From: JBBRSD01 sp038245725
GTDB taxonomy: Bacteria; Actinomycetota; Coriobacteriia; Anaerosomatales; JAAXUF01
Length of the DNA: 64,000 bases
Reading direction: 5' to 3'
Assembly (NCBI GenBank): GCA_038245725.1
Contig: JBBRSD010000001.1
Span: 248,001-312,000, forward strand
The position numbers and the translations under genes are program-made. The notes under the pieces are model-generated. The model did not search any database and had not been told where the DNA came from. It was given only the letters and a program-made list of their open reading frames with translations. How positions within the stretch are numbered: the stretch's first letter is position 1; each line of letters opens with the position of its first letter. Below are positions 26,325 to 33,924 of the stretch, in pieces.

Positions 26325-27332
26325 TTGATCGGGTTCGAGCTCTACCTCAGGCGCAACTCCAGGAAGATTGACGACTATCTCGCAACATTCTTCGTGGACG
26401 GCCGTCATCCTGACATGCAGCGCTACCTCTACGGGCCGCTCGCCGAATACAGCGCGAACGCGGGCAAGCGTCATCGTCCGCTCATCTGCCTGCTTGCCTG
26501 CGAGGCCGTCGGAGGCGACCCGGCGCGTGCGATGGCGTCCGCGGCTGCGATCGAGCACTTCCACACGGCGGCGCTCATCCATGACGACATCGAGGACGCC
26601 TCACAGACCCGCCGAGGCGAGCCCTGCCTGCACGTCAGGGAAGGCGACGGGCTGGCCATCAACGCCGGCGATCTCGCGCTTTCGCTCGTCACGGGTACCG
26701 TCGTCGACGACCCGAACCTTGACGATGCCACCAAGTTGCGCGTTCTCAAGGAGCTCGTCGAGATGACGACACGCACCATCGAAGGACAGGCACTCGACAT
26801 CGGGTGGGCACGCGACGACCGCTTCGACCTCACTGCCGAAGACTATCTCCTCATGGCCAACCACAAGACCGCGTTCTACTCGGGGGCGGTTCCGCTCGCC
26901 GTCGGCGCGATCGTGGGCGGTGGGACCGATACGCAGATCGCGACGTTGCGCGCGTTCGGCATGGCCACGGGCCTCGCATTCCAGATCCAAGACGATGTGC
27001 TGAACCTCGTCGGCACACGCGAGGCGACCAAGAAGGACTTCCGCTCCGACATCACGGAAGGCAAACGAACGCTCGTCGCCGTCCACGCGCTCCACAATGC
27101 CGAACAGCGCGACCGGCTTCTCACGCTGCTGTCGTCGCGCACCACCGACGACGCCGAACTCGACGAAGCCGTCGAGATCATGCGGCGGGCCGGATCGATC
27201 GACTACGCGAATGCGTTCGCCGAGAAGCTCGTCGTCGAGGCGAAAACCTCGCTAGTTGGGGAACTACCGAAGAGCAGGGCCCGCGACATGCTCGCCGCGA
27301 TGGCCGACTTCTTCGTCAAGCGCAACACCTAG
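26325..27332 (+). CDS. Polyprenyl (isoprenyl) diphosphate synthase
   Basis: A 335-residue trans-isoprenyl diphosphate synthase. The first aspartate-rich motif is HDDIEDASQTRRG near residue 90, and the second is FQIQDDVLNLVG near 220 (DDXXN instead of DDXXD). GKRHRPLICLLA near 48 provides the IPP-binding region. TTG 26325 is favoured because GGGAGGG ends 3 nt before it; GTG 26283 is in frame but has no such site. Product chain length (quinone side chain or carotenoid precursor) cannot be fixed. Confidence 0.88.
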   Translation: MIGFELYLRRNSRKIDDYLATFFVDGRHPDMQRYLYGPLAEYSANAGKRHRPLICLLACEAVGGDPARAMASAAAIEHFHTAALIHDDIEDASQTRRGEPCLHVREGDGLAINAGDLALSLVTGTVVDDPNLDDATKLRVLKELVEMTTRTIEGQALDIGWARDDRFDLTAEDYLLMANHKTAFYSGAVPLAVGAIVGGGTDTQIATLRAFGMATGLAFQIQDDVLNLVGTREATKKDFRSDITEGKRTLVAVHALHNAEQRDRLLTLLSSRTTDDAELDEAVEIMRRAGSIDYANAFAEKLVVEAKTSLVGELPKSRARDMLAAMADFFVKRNT

Positions 27333-27342
27333 GGGGTTCACC

Positions 27343-28560
27343 ATGAAGTCAGTTCCCGTCTCAGACGGTATCTCTTGGGTCGGTGCGATCGACTGGAACC
27401 TGCGCGACTTCCACGGCTACGAGACGCCGCGCGGCACCACCTACAACGCCTACATCGTCAAGGGCGCCGATAAGATCGCGCTCGTCGACACCGTGAAGCT
27501 GCCCTTCGTCCCTGAGCTGCTCGAGCGCATCGCCGATGTCGTGCCGCTCGAGGCGATCGACCACATCGTCGTCAACCACGTCGAGCCGGACCACAACTCC
27601 GGACTTCGCGCGGTCATGGAAGCGATGCCGCAGGCCAAGATCGTCGCGAGCGCCGGTGGCGTGCGCGGCATCGCGGGTTACCACGGTGACGAGATCGCGG
27701 CGCTCGTCTCGGCTGTCGGTCCCGACGACGTCATCGACCTCGGCGGGAAGACGCTGCGCTTTCAGCCCATGCCCATGGTCCACTGGCCGGACTCGATGTT
27801 CACCTACTGCCCCGAGTCCTGCACGCTCATGCCGAACGACGCCTTCGGCCAGCATCTCGCCTCCTCGGCCCGCTTCGCCGATGAGATCGGACTCGACCTC
27901 GCCATCGCAGAGCTCACCGACTACTACGCCAACATCTTGCAGCCGCTCTCCGAGCAGGTCGCCAAGGCCGTCACGAAGGTCGTCGAGGCCGGATGGGTGT
28001 GCGAGACGATCGCCCCCTCTCACGGCGTCATCTGGCGACACGACAGCGTGCCCACCGTGATCGACGCCTACGACCGCCTCACGAAGGGTGAGACCGAAGA
28101 CAAGCTCATCGTCGCGTATTCGACGATGTGGGGCTCGACCGACATCCTCGCGCGCGAGATCGCGGATGGCGCGCGGGCGGCCGGTGTCGAGGTGCACCTC
28201 TACGACATCGCGGTGACGCCGCTCGCCCGCATCACGACCGACCTGCTCGACGCGCGCGCGCTGCTCCTCGGCAGCCCCACGTTGCACCACCAGATGCACT
28301 ATCGGAGCGCGGCGTACCTGCAGTACATCGCCGGCCTGAAGCCTAAGAACAAGCTCGCGGGCGTGTTCGGCAGCTTCGGGTGGTCGAGCGGGGCGACGAA
28401 GCAGATGACAACGCGGCTCGAGGCGATCGGCTTTGAGATGCCCGAGGCGGATTTCACCGTGAAGTACAAGCCCACCGCCGACGGCATCGCGGCCGCGCAG
28501 GCGTGGGGTGCCGCATTCGCCGAACGCGTCAAAGCGAAGGGCGTCGCCGAACAGGCGTAG
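27343..28560 (+). CDS. fprA: A-type flavoprotein / flavodiiron protein (FprA-like)
   Basis: A 405-residue flavodiiron protein. The N-terminal metallo-beta-lactamase domain has the diiron motif NHVEPDHNS near residue 79 and further ligand histidines (MVHWPDSMFTY, APSHGVIW). The C-terminal flavodoxin domain begins IVAYSTMWGSTDILA near residue 255. These soluble enzymes reduce O2 to water or NO to N2O, protecting anaerobes. It starts 10 nt after the polyprenyl synthase gene, so co-transcription is likely. Confidence 0.92.
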   Translation: MKSVPVSDGISWVGAIDWNLRDFHGYETPRGTTYNAYIVKGADKIALVDTVKLPFVPELLERIADVVPLEAIDHIVVNHVEPDHNSGLRAVMEAMPQAKIVASAGGVRGIAGYHGDEIAALVSAVGPDDVIDLGGKTLRFQPMPMVHWPDSMFTYCPESCTLMPNDAFGQHLASSARFADEIGLDLAIAELTDYYANILQPLSEQVAKAVTKVVEAGWVCETIAPSHGVIWRHDSVPTVIDAYDRLTKGETEDKLIVAYSTMWGSTDILAREIADGARAAGVEVHLYDIAVTPLARITTDLLDARALLLGSPTLHHQMHYRSAAYLQYIAGLKPKNKLAGVFGSFGWSSGATKQMTTRLEAIGFEMPEADFTVKYKPTADGIAAAQAWGAAFAERVKAKGVAEQA

Positions 28561-28573
28561 CCGCGCCCCGGCT

Positions 28574-29467
28574 CTACCGCGGCGTGCGCTCCTGTATCCA
28601 GCGCACGAGCGCTTCGGCGGCGCCATCCACCGAGAGCTCCGGTGCCGGCGCTGACGCATCGCGCTCGCGCAGCTGCGCGAACAGCTCGGCGAGTAGCGGC
28701 GGCTTGATGTTGCTTCTCGCGAGCACGTCGGCGTGTGCGAACACCTCGGCGGGCGTGCCGCGTAAGGCAATCTCGCCGCCGGGCGCCAGCACGTAGGCGT
28801 AGTCCGCGAGTTCGTGTACCGAGTCGATGTCGTGCGTCGACATCACGATGGTCACGCCGCGCTCGCGGGCGAGCAGCTCGATGAGGTCGACGAGCTCTGC
28901 ACGCGCCTTCGGATCGAGCCCCTCGAACGGCTCGTCGAGCACGAGCAGCTCCGGCTCCATCACGAGCGCGCCCGCCAGCGCGACCTTGCGCTTCTCGCCG
29001 CCGGACAGATCGTGCGGCACCCGGTCGGCAAGGTTCGCGATGCCGAGAAGGTCGAGCGCCTTGGCGACCCGCGCGTCCACTTCGTCCTCGGCGAGGCCGT
29101 ACTGTCGCGGCGAGAACGCGACGTCGTCGGCGACGGTGGGCATGAGCAGTTGCTCGTCGACGTTTTGCAGCACCACGCCGATGCGCTCGCGGACGTCGGG
29201 CCATCTCACGGACGGATCGACGCCGAAGACGCGCACCGAGCCCTCCTGCGCTCGGAGCAGTCCGAGCACGTGGTAGATGAGCGTCGTCTTGCCCGAGCCG
29301 TTGGGCCCGAGGAGCACCGTTCGCGTGCCGCGGTTGGCCACGAAGTCGATGCCGCACAGGTGCACGCTCGTGCCGTCCTCGTAGCTGTGCCGCACGCAAC
29401 TCACGCGCACGACTTCGTCGGCCGCTGCCGAGATGCGCTCGTGTGAGGTGCTCGGGGTCTCGCTCAT
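28574..29467 (-). CDS. cbiO: Cobalt/nickel ECF transporter ATPase
   Basis: A 297-residue ATPase with Walker A GPNGSGKTT near residue 55, Q-loop LQNVDEQLLMPTVADDVAF, signature LSGGEKRKVALAGAL, and Walker B LLVLDEPFEGLD. The QNVDEQL motif is typical for CbiO/EcfA proteins. ATG 29467 follows GGAGGG and overlaps the cbiQ stop by 4 nt. It powers metal uptake through CbiM and CbiQ. It ends 13 bp from the convergent fprA gene. Confidence 0.9.
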   Translation of the reverse strand: MSETPSTSHERISAAADEVVRVSCVRHSYEDGTSVHLCGIDFVANRGTRTVLLGPNGSGKTTLIYHVLGLLRAQEGSVRVFGVDPSVRWPDVRERIGVVLQNVDEQLLMPTVADDVAFSPRQYGLAEDEVDARVAKALDLLGIANLADRVPHDLSGGEKRKVALAGALVMEPELLVLDEPFEGLDPKARAELVDLIELLARERGVTIVMSTHDIDSVHELADYAYVLAPGGEIALRGTPAEVFAHADVLARSNIKPPLLAELFAQLRERDASAPAPELSVDGAAEALVRWIQERTPR

Positions 29468-30264
29468 GATGCCCTCCGGGAGACGATGAGGCCTACGGCC
29501 AGCACAAGGAGTGCCGGCAGCGGCAGAAGCCAGCTGTACGGGTTGAGCGCCTGCGAACCCAGTCGCCACGCCACGCTCATGGCGAGAACCGCCAGTGCGC
29601 CGCCGAGCAGTGCTGCGTCAACTCGGCGATCGCGGCTCCTCGTCGCGCGGACACGCAGTCGGCCGCTGTAGCCGCGGAGCCGCAGGATGTCGAAGTCGCG
29701 CTGTGCGAGGTCGAAGCTGTAGAGAAGCAGGCCGCCCAGTGCCTGCGTGGTCACGCGCGCAGAACGGACCGGGTGCGTGCCGCGCAGGCCGGCCCGCAAG
29801 CGAACGGCTCGCAGCAGGCTCCCGAACTTGTCGAGCAGCAGGAACATCGTGCGGTACGTCATGAGCAGCGCGTCTCCCACGAGGCCTGGCACGATGCGCT
29901 GTATCGGGGCGAACACCTGGGGGTAGGGGGTCGTGAGCACCACGGTGACCGCCGCGAGTCCCGCGCAGACTGCCTTGAGGAAGACGACCCCGCCGGTCAG
30001 GGCGTCGGGCGCGGAGGCGATCGCGAACAACAGGGCGAACAGCCCGGGGTACGCCGCCAGCCCGAGCAGCATCCTCAGGTCGAGCCGACCTGACGCGCCC
30101 ACGCCCACCAGTGCGATAGCGAGAGCAAGCACGAGGAACGCATTCCAGCTCACGACGACCGTGGCCAGCACGACGCCTAATGCGAGTAGCTTCGTGGCCG
30201 GAGCGATGCGGTGGAGCCAGCCCAGGTCGCCGGTGGCCGAGCGGTCTATCGAGCCGATGTTCAT
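29464..30264 (-). CDS. cbiQ: Cobalt/nickel ECF transporter transmembrane subunit CbiQ
   Basis: A 266-residue CbiQ-type coupling subunit with about five membrane helices and a long cytoplasmic helix carrying the two arginine motifs (LLRAVRLRAGLRGTHPV, then FDILRLRGYSGRL). The start ATG 30264 overlaps the cbiM stop by 4 nt. It links CbiM to the CbiO ATPase. Confidence 0.88.
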   Translation of the reverse strand: MNIGSIDRSATGDLGWLHRIAPATKLLALGVVLATVVVSWNAFLVLALAIALVGVGASGRLDLRMLLGLAAYPGLFALLFAIASAPDALTGGVVFLKAVCAGLAAVTVVLTTPYPQVFAPIQRIVPGLVGDALLMTYRTMFLLLDKFGSLLRAVRLRAGLRGTHPVRSARVTTQALGGLLLYSFDLAQRDFDILRLRGYSGRLRVRATRSRDRRVDAALLGGALAVLAMSVAWRLGSQALNPYSWLLPLPALLVLAVGLIVSRRAS

Positions 30265-31073
30265 CGGGACTGGCCCACTTCGTCGCCAATCAGATGGCGG
30301 CCGTGTTCGAGCAACGCCCCATGCCACAACAGTCCCGGTCGCACCCGGGCGATATAGCCGAGAATCCAGGCGGTCACGAGCGCTTCGATGATCCAACCGA
30401 TCGAGCCGAGCGAATACACGATGATGGCGAAGCGCCTGACAGACACGATCGGCGTTTCGGCCGACCCGGGCACGAGACGTTCGCCGCCGGAGAGCAACCC
30501 GACGTGTACGACGCCCTGCCCGAGAGGATTCGCGAGCGTCAGCGACCTCGGGTCGAGCGCGCCCGTGTCGCGCGACGCCGCGCTTCCGCCTGCCAGCGCT
30601 ACGATCCCGACCAGAAGCGTCGTCGTGATCGCGAGCGTCACGACCGTCGCGGTCGCCGCCGCCCAGCGCACCCGGGTTCGCGACAGGAGCGCGACGAGGG
30701 TCCGGAACAGCGCCCACCCGATCGTCATCTCAGCCGAGATCATGAGCGTGTTCAGCCCCAGCACCGTCACTCCGCCGTGCCCGAGCATGGCGAGCACGAT
30801 CTGCACGATGAACGCCGCGATCACTGAGAGCGCCGGTCCGAGTAGCACGCCGGCGACCACGGTGAGGTTGACGTGGTAGGCGATGGGCACGATCTCGGTC
30901 GACATCGCGACGAGCATGAGCGCCGAGACGACCGCCAGAAGCGGCACCTTGCGGCGGGCCTCGGTCTTCTCGGCGAAGTGACCCGCGATCGAGACGAGCG
31001 CGAGCGCCAGGATCCAGCCCGGCAACCAGAGCCAGACCGGCAAGACGCCGTCGGGGATGTGGATGTGCGACAT
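30261..31073 (-). CDS. cbiM: Cobalt/nickel ECF transporter substrate-binding membrane protein CbiM
   Basis: A 270-residue CbiM. The N-terminus SHIHIPDGVLP matches the conserved metal-binding start (HIPDG), and GHGGVTVLGLNTL near residue 110 is the second signature. No separate cbiN is present, and the C-terminal extension may compensate. It begins 4 nt after the Fur-family gene. A [NiFe] hydrogenase 10 kb away makes nickel the more likely cargo, but cobalt cannot be excluded. Confidence 0.88.
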   Translation of the reverse strand: MSHIHIPDGVLPVWLWLPGWILALALVSIAGHFAEKTEARRKVPLLAVVSALMLVAMSTEIVPIAYHVNLTVVAGVLLGPALSVIAAFIVQIVLAMLGHGGVTVLGLNTLMISAEMTIGWALFRTLVALLSRTRVRWAAATATVVTLAITTTLLVGIVALAGGSAASRDTGALDPRSLTLANPLGQGVVHVGLLSGGERLVPGSAETPIVSVRRFAIIVYSLGSIGWIIEALVTAWILGYIARVRPGLLWHGALLEHGRHLIGDEVGQSR

Positions 31074-31077
31074 GGCG

Positions 31078-31512
31078 CTACGCCGACCGTTCTTCGCTGT
31101 GCCGCGCGCAGGCGGGGCACAGGCCGTAGAAGGTGACCTCGTGGCGCGTGATGACGAAGTTCTCGCGAGCCGGGTCGCTCGGCACATGCGCTACGGGGCA
31201 CTCGGCGATCTCGATCCGGCCGCAGCCGTCGCAGACGACGTGGTGGTGGTGCGGCTCCTCGGCGTCGCAATGCGCGAACAGTCCGCACCCGTCGCGGTCG
31301 CCCACGCGCTCGAGCCAACCGCTTGCGATCATCGCCGAGACCGCGCGGTAGACGGTCGCGGTTCCGATCGTGGGATCGAGCGTGCGGGCAGCTTCAGCGA
31401 GCGCTTCGACGTTAAACGCGCCGACCATCGCCGCAGCGGCATCGGCGATGACTCGCCTCTGCGGGGTCATGCGGCTGCCCCGAAAGGCGGCGCGCGTGTC
31501 TGCTGCGTTCAT
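31078..31512 (-). CDS. Fur-family metalloregulator
   Basis: A 144-residue Fur-like repressor. The winged-helix part (SRMTPQRRVIADA, TVYRAVSAM) is followed by the metal region FAHCDAEEPHHHHVVCDGCG and two CXXC pairs (CDGC, CPAC) for structural zinc. It is the first gene of an operon with cbiMQO, pointing to a nickel- or cobalt-responsive (Nur-like) role; a Zur or Fur role cannot be excluded. The start at 31512 is supported by where homology begins. Confidence 0.88.
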   Translation of the reverse strand: MNAADTRAAFRGSRMTPQRRVIADAAAAMVGAFNVEALAEAARTLDPTIGTATVYRAVSAMIASGWLERVGDRDGCGLFAHCDAEEPHHHHVVCDGCGRIEIAECPVAHVPSDPARENFVITRHEVTFYGLCPACARHSEERSA

Positions 31513-31585
31513 CAGTCCAAGCCCCAGTTCCCCTGCGCGACGACGGCACGAGTCGTTCGAGTTGCGGCTGCGAGTATACCCTTCG

Positions 31586-31600
31586 TGAGAATGGTTATCA
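31586..31600. promoter_or_regulatory. Fur-box-like operator in front of fur-cbiMQO
   Basis: TGAGAAT-G-GTTATCA is a 7-1-7 palindrome matching the Fur/Zur/Nur pattern TGANAAT-N-ATTNTCA, further extended by G and C. It overlaps the -35 region of a minus-strand promoter whose -10 TATACT is at 31573-31578, so autoregulation of the operon is likely. It also lies 107 bp upstream of the divergent LysR gene. Confidence 0.6.
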
Positions 31601-31706
31601 CTTGGCGCTCGCGTGACTCCGAGGCGGCAATAAGTCATGCTTATGCCACGTCTTCCAGCAAGCTCGGCATCCGGACGCATCGAACACTCGCCGAGAAAGG
31701 CTCCTC

Positions 31707-32600
31707 GTGAACATCTCGCAACTGCGCACGCTCCTGCTCGTCATCGACCGCGGTTCGTTCTCCGAGGCCGCGAAGGAACTCGGGATCTCGCAACCTGCCG
31801 CGACCATGCAGCTGCAGACGCTCGAGAGTGATCTGGGCGTGGGCCTGCTCGACCGGCGCTACCGCCGCGTCGACCTCACCGAGGCGGGGTGTGTGCTCGA
31901 ACCGTACGCCCGCCGCGCCCTCGCAGAACTCGACAGCGCCCGAGAGGAACTTGCGGCGCTCGCGGGTGACGTGACGGGTAGCCTCGACATCGCGGCGAGC
32001 ACCACTCCGGGGGCCTACGTGATACCGCGGCTTCTCGGTGCATTCCTCGCCGAGTGCCCGCGCGTGCAGGTGACGGTCACTGAATACGACACGGCAGGAG
32101 TCGTCGAGGCGGTCGAAAGCGGCCGAGCGCATCTCGGCGTCTGCGGGGCGATCGTCAAAGGCGCGCGGGTCACCTTCGAACCCCTCACCGCCGATGAGAT
32201 CGTGGCGATCTGCCCTCCGGACTCGCCGCTGGCGTCGCGCAAAGGGGTCTCGCTTGCCGAACTCGCATCCGTCGATTGGGTGGCTCGGGATACAGGCTCC
32301 GGCACGCGCCAGGTCGTCGAGGCAACGCTGGCGGCGGCCAAGGTCGATCCCTCTCGGCCCAGGATCGTCGCCTCGCTGGGCGCGGGCGAAGCCATCGTGA
32401 ACGCAGTCGAAGGCGGCCTGGGTGTGGCGATGCTCTCTCGTTACGTCGCCGAAAAGGCGCTGGCGGCAGGCACGATCGCGCGCGTCGACCTTGCTGGCCC
32501 GGCTCTCGAGCGACCCTTCTTCACCGTGATGCCGAAAGGCACGCCCACGCGGGCCGCGGCGGCGTTTTGCGCGTACCTTCGTTCCGCATTCCATGGGTAA
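31707..32600 (+). CDS. LysR-family transcriptional regulator
   Basis: A 297-residue LysR-type regulator. The N-terminal HTH reads LRTLLLVIDRGSFSEAAKEL with GISQPAATMQLQTLE. The effector domain starts near residue 92 (GSLDIAASTTPGAYVIPRLL). GTG start with AGAAAGG 6 nt upstream. It ends 12 bp before the DUF3343 gene. Similar LysR regulators are often linked to sulfur or selenium genes, and the paired Se/S-carrier-like gene suggests that here, but the target is not shown. Confidence 0.9.
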   Translation: MNISQLRTLLLVIDRGSFSEAAKELGISQPAATMQLQTLESDLGVGLLDRRYRRVDLTEAGCVLEPYARRALAELDSAREELAALAGDVTGSLDIAASTTPGAYVIPRLLGAFLAECPRVQVTVTEYDTAGVVEAVESGRAHLGVCGAIVKGARVTFEPLTADEIVAICPPDSPLASRKGVSLAELASVDWVARDTGSGTRQVVEATLAAAKVDPSRPRIVASLGAGEAIVNAVEGGLGVAMLSRYVAEKALAAGTIARVDLAGPALERPFFTVMPKGTPTRAAAAFCAYLRSAFHG

Positions 32601-32612
32601 AGGCGGTCGCCG

Positions 32613-32852
32613 ATGAGAGCCCCGCGCACGTTCACGGTGTTGGGATTCGACTCGACTCACGCCACACTCGATGCCGAATCGCTGCTTCTTGGCCTCGGTT
32701 TTGATGTGGTTCCTATTCCAACGCCCAAAACGCTCGGCTCTTTGTGTGGGATCTCGTTGCGACTCGAACCCGCCGATGAGAGCCGCGCGCGCGAGCGACT
32801 GGAAAGAGCCGGCATTACGATTCGTGCTCGCGAAGAGGTCGAAGATGTGTAG
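32613..32852 (+). CDS. DUF3343 protein (putative Se/S carrier-like)
   Basis: A 79-residue protein of the DUF3343 type, a family named for similarity to putative selenium/sulfur carriers. It shows the ferredoxin-like small fold: FTVLGFDSTHATLDAESLLL, VVPIPTPKTLGSLCGISLR with a single cysteine, and a final acidic helix. It follows the LysR gene by 12 bp with AAAGGCGG before the ATG. In a genome with selD, yedF, selA, selB and selC, a role in handling selenium is plausible but inferred. Confidence 0.75.
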   Translation: MRAPRTFTVLGFDSTHATLDAESLLLGLGFDVVPIPTPKTLGSLCGISLRLEPADESRARERLERAGITIRAREEVEDV

Positions 32853-32883
32853 CCAAACGCCCTCTGACCACGGTTCTCGTTGT

Positions 32884-32913
32884 TTGACACCCTCTCTCGA
32901 GGGTGCCTAGTAT
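32884..32913 (+). promoter_or_regulatory. Strong promoter of the cytochrome operon
   Basis: A perfect TTGACA (32884-32889) and TAGTAT (32908-32913) are spaced 18 bp. The spacer is filled by an inverted repeat. Transcription would start near 32920, leaving a leader of about 130 nt before the cytochrome b gene. Confidence 0.75.
32888..32905. promoter_or_regulatory. Operator-like palindrome inside the promoter spacer
   Basis: CACCCTC-TCTC-GAGGGTG is a perfect 7-4-7 palindrome located exactly between the -35 and -10 boxes, where a bound repressor would block the promoter or an activator could untwist it. No family was assigned. Confidence 0.6.
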
Positions 32914-32944
32914 GCGTGGTATTGCCATTCTAGAGTGGAGAGGC

Positions 32945-33055
32945 ATGCCGCCGGTGTCCGGCAATCACCCGCGGAGCAGCGCTCATGGCTCGAAACTCTA
33001 TGCCGTCACGGCCGAAAGCCGGCGGCGCGACAAGGGAGTAGGGGGTGTCAGTTGA
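32945..33055 (+). CDS. Possible 36-residue leader peptide overlapping the cytochrome b start
   Basis: ATG 32945 opens a 36-codon frame of a basic hydrophilic peptide whose TGA (33053-33055) overlaps the TTG start of the next gene as TTGA, an arrangement typical for translational coupling. GGAG lies 4 nt upstream of the ATG. The same stretch can fold as RNA: GCCGCCGG (32947-32954) pairs perfectly with CCGGCGGC (33019-33026). So it may instead be an untranslated structured leader. Confidence 0.35.
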   Translation: MPPVSGNHPRSSAHGSKLYAVTAESRRRDKGVGGVS

Positions 33056-33924
33056 TCGGGCTGACGCAACTAAACGTATGGATCGACGTGATCTTCACGG
33101 TGCTGTACGTGGTCATTGTGGTCGCGTTGTCGGGGCACTTCCTCGGCAACATTCTCACGGGCCGCGCTAAGAGCCGCTTCGTGAACTGGGAGTGGCCTCA
33201 CCATGAGGGCGGTCCCATTCCCACGGCGCCCAAGATCATGCACTTCCAGCACGTGGCCGCGATGATCGCTCTTGGGGTCTCCGGCATGTACATCCGGTTC
33301 CCGTTCTTTAACGGTGGCCGGACTGCGATGCGTTGGGTGCACTACATCGCGATGACGATTGTGATCGTGAACCTGGTGGCGCGCCTGTGGTACGCGTTCG
33401 CATCGAAGCGCCGAGACTACCGTGAGTTCGCCATCACCAAACGCGACATCACCACGGCGCCGAAAGTCATCCTGTATTACATCTTCGTCAAGCCGTCCAA
33501 GCCGCACCTCGGCAAGTACAACGTGATGCAGAAGATGACGTACTCGATCTTCGTACCGCTGCTGATCGCTCAGGCGTTCACGGGCCTGGCGCTCTTGACG
33601 ATGCGCGTTCCGCTGGTCAACGCGTCGCCGCGTGAACTGCTCGTGGGATGGTGGCTCGGCGCGATGCTGGGGTCGGTCGATATGGCCGGTTGGTGGATGC
33701 GCACGGCGCACTATCTCATCAACTGGTTGTTCATCGTGCTCACCACAATCCACGTCTATCTGTCCGTGACTGAGGACTTTCCTGCCTTCATGGACTTCTT
33801 CGGTCTGAGCTTTCTGGGGCCTGCCCACCACGAAGAGGGCGGCCACGAGCACGATCACGGAGGGCACGAACTACTACCGGGTACGGAAACTGCTCCAGCA
33901 CTCGCATCCATCGATCCACTCTGA
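33052..33924 (+). CDS. Membrane-bound cytochrome b (hydrogenase-type, di-haem)
   Basis: A 290-residue protein with about five membrane helices. Histidines placed for two b haems are in GHFLGN, HFQHVAAMIA, VHYIAMTIV, AHYLINWLF and IHVYLS, as in HyaC/thiosulfate-reductase-type cytochromes b. The C-terminus is His/Glu-rich (HHEEGGHEHDHGGHE) and may bind metal. TTG 33052 is chosen because AGGGGG lies 6 nt upstream. As the first main gene of an operon of multihaem cytochromes, it is the likely entry or exit point for quinone electrons. Confidence 0.85.
   Translation: MIGLTQLNVWIDVIFTVLYVVIVVALSGHFLGNILTGRAKSRFVNWEWPHHEGGPIPTAPKIMHFQHVAAMIALGVSGMYIRFPFFNGGRTAMRWVHYIAMTIVIVNLVARLWYAFASKRRDYREFAITKRDITTAPKVILYYIFVKPSKPHLGKYNVMQKMTYSIFVPLLIAQAFTGLALLTMRVPLVNASPRELLVGWWLGAMLGSVDMAGWWMRTAHYLINWLFIVLTTIHVYLSVTEDFPAFMDFFGLSFLGPAHHEEGGHEHDHGGHELLPGTETAPALASIDPL

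Noticed and set aside
31074..31706. Cobalamin riboswitch in front of cbiM
   Set aside because: cbiM starts 4 nt after the Fur-family gene, and I found no B12-box-like sequence in the leader; control by the Fur-box-like site explains the operon better.
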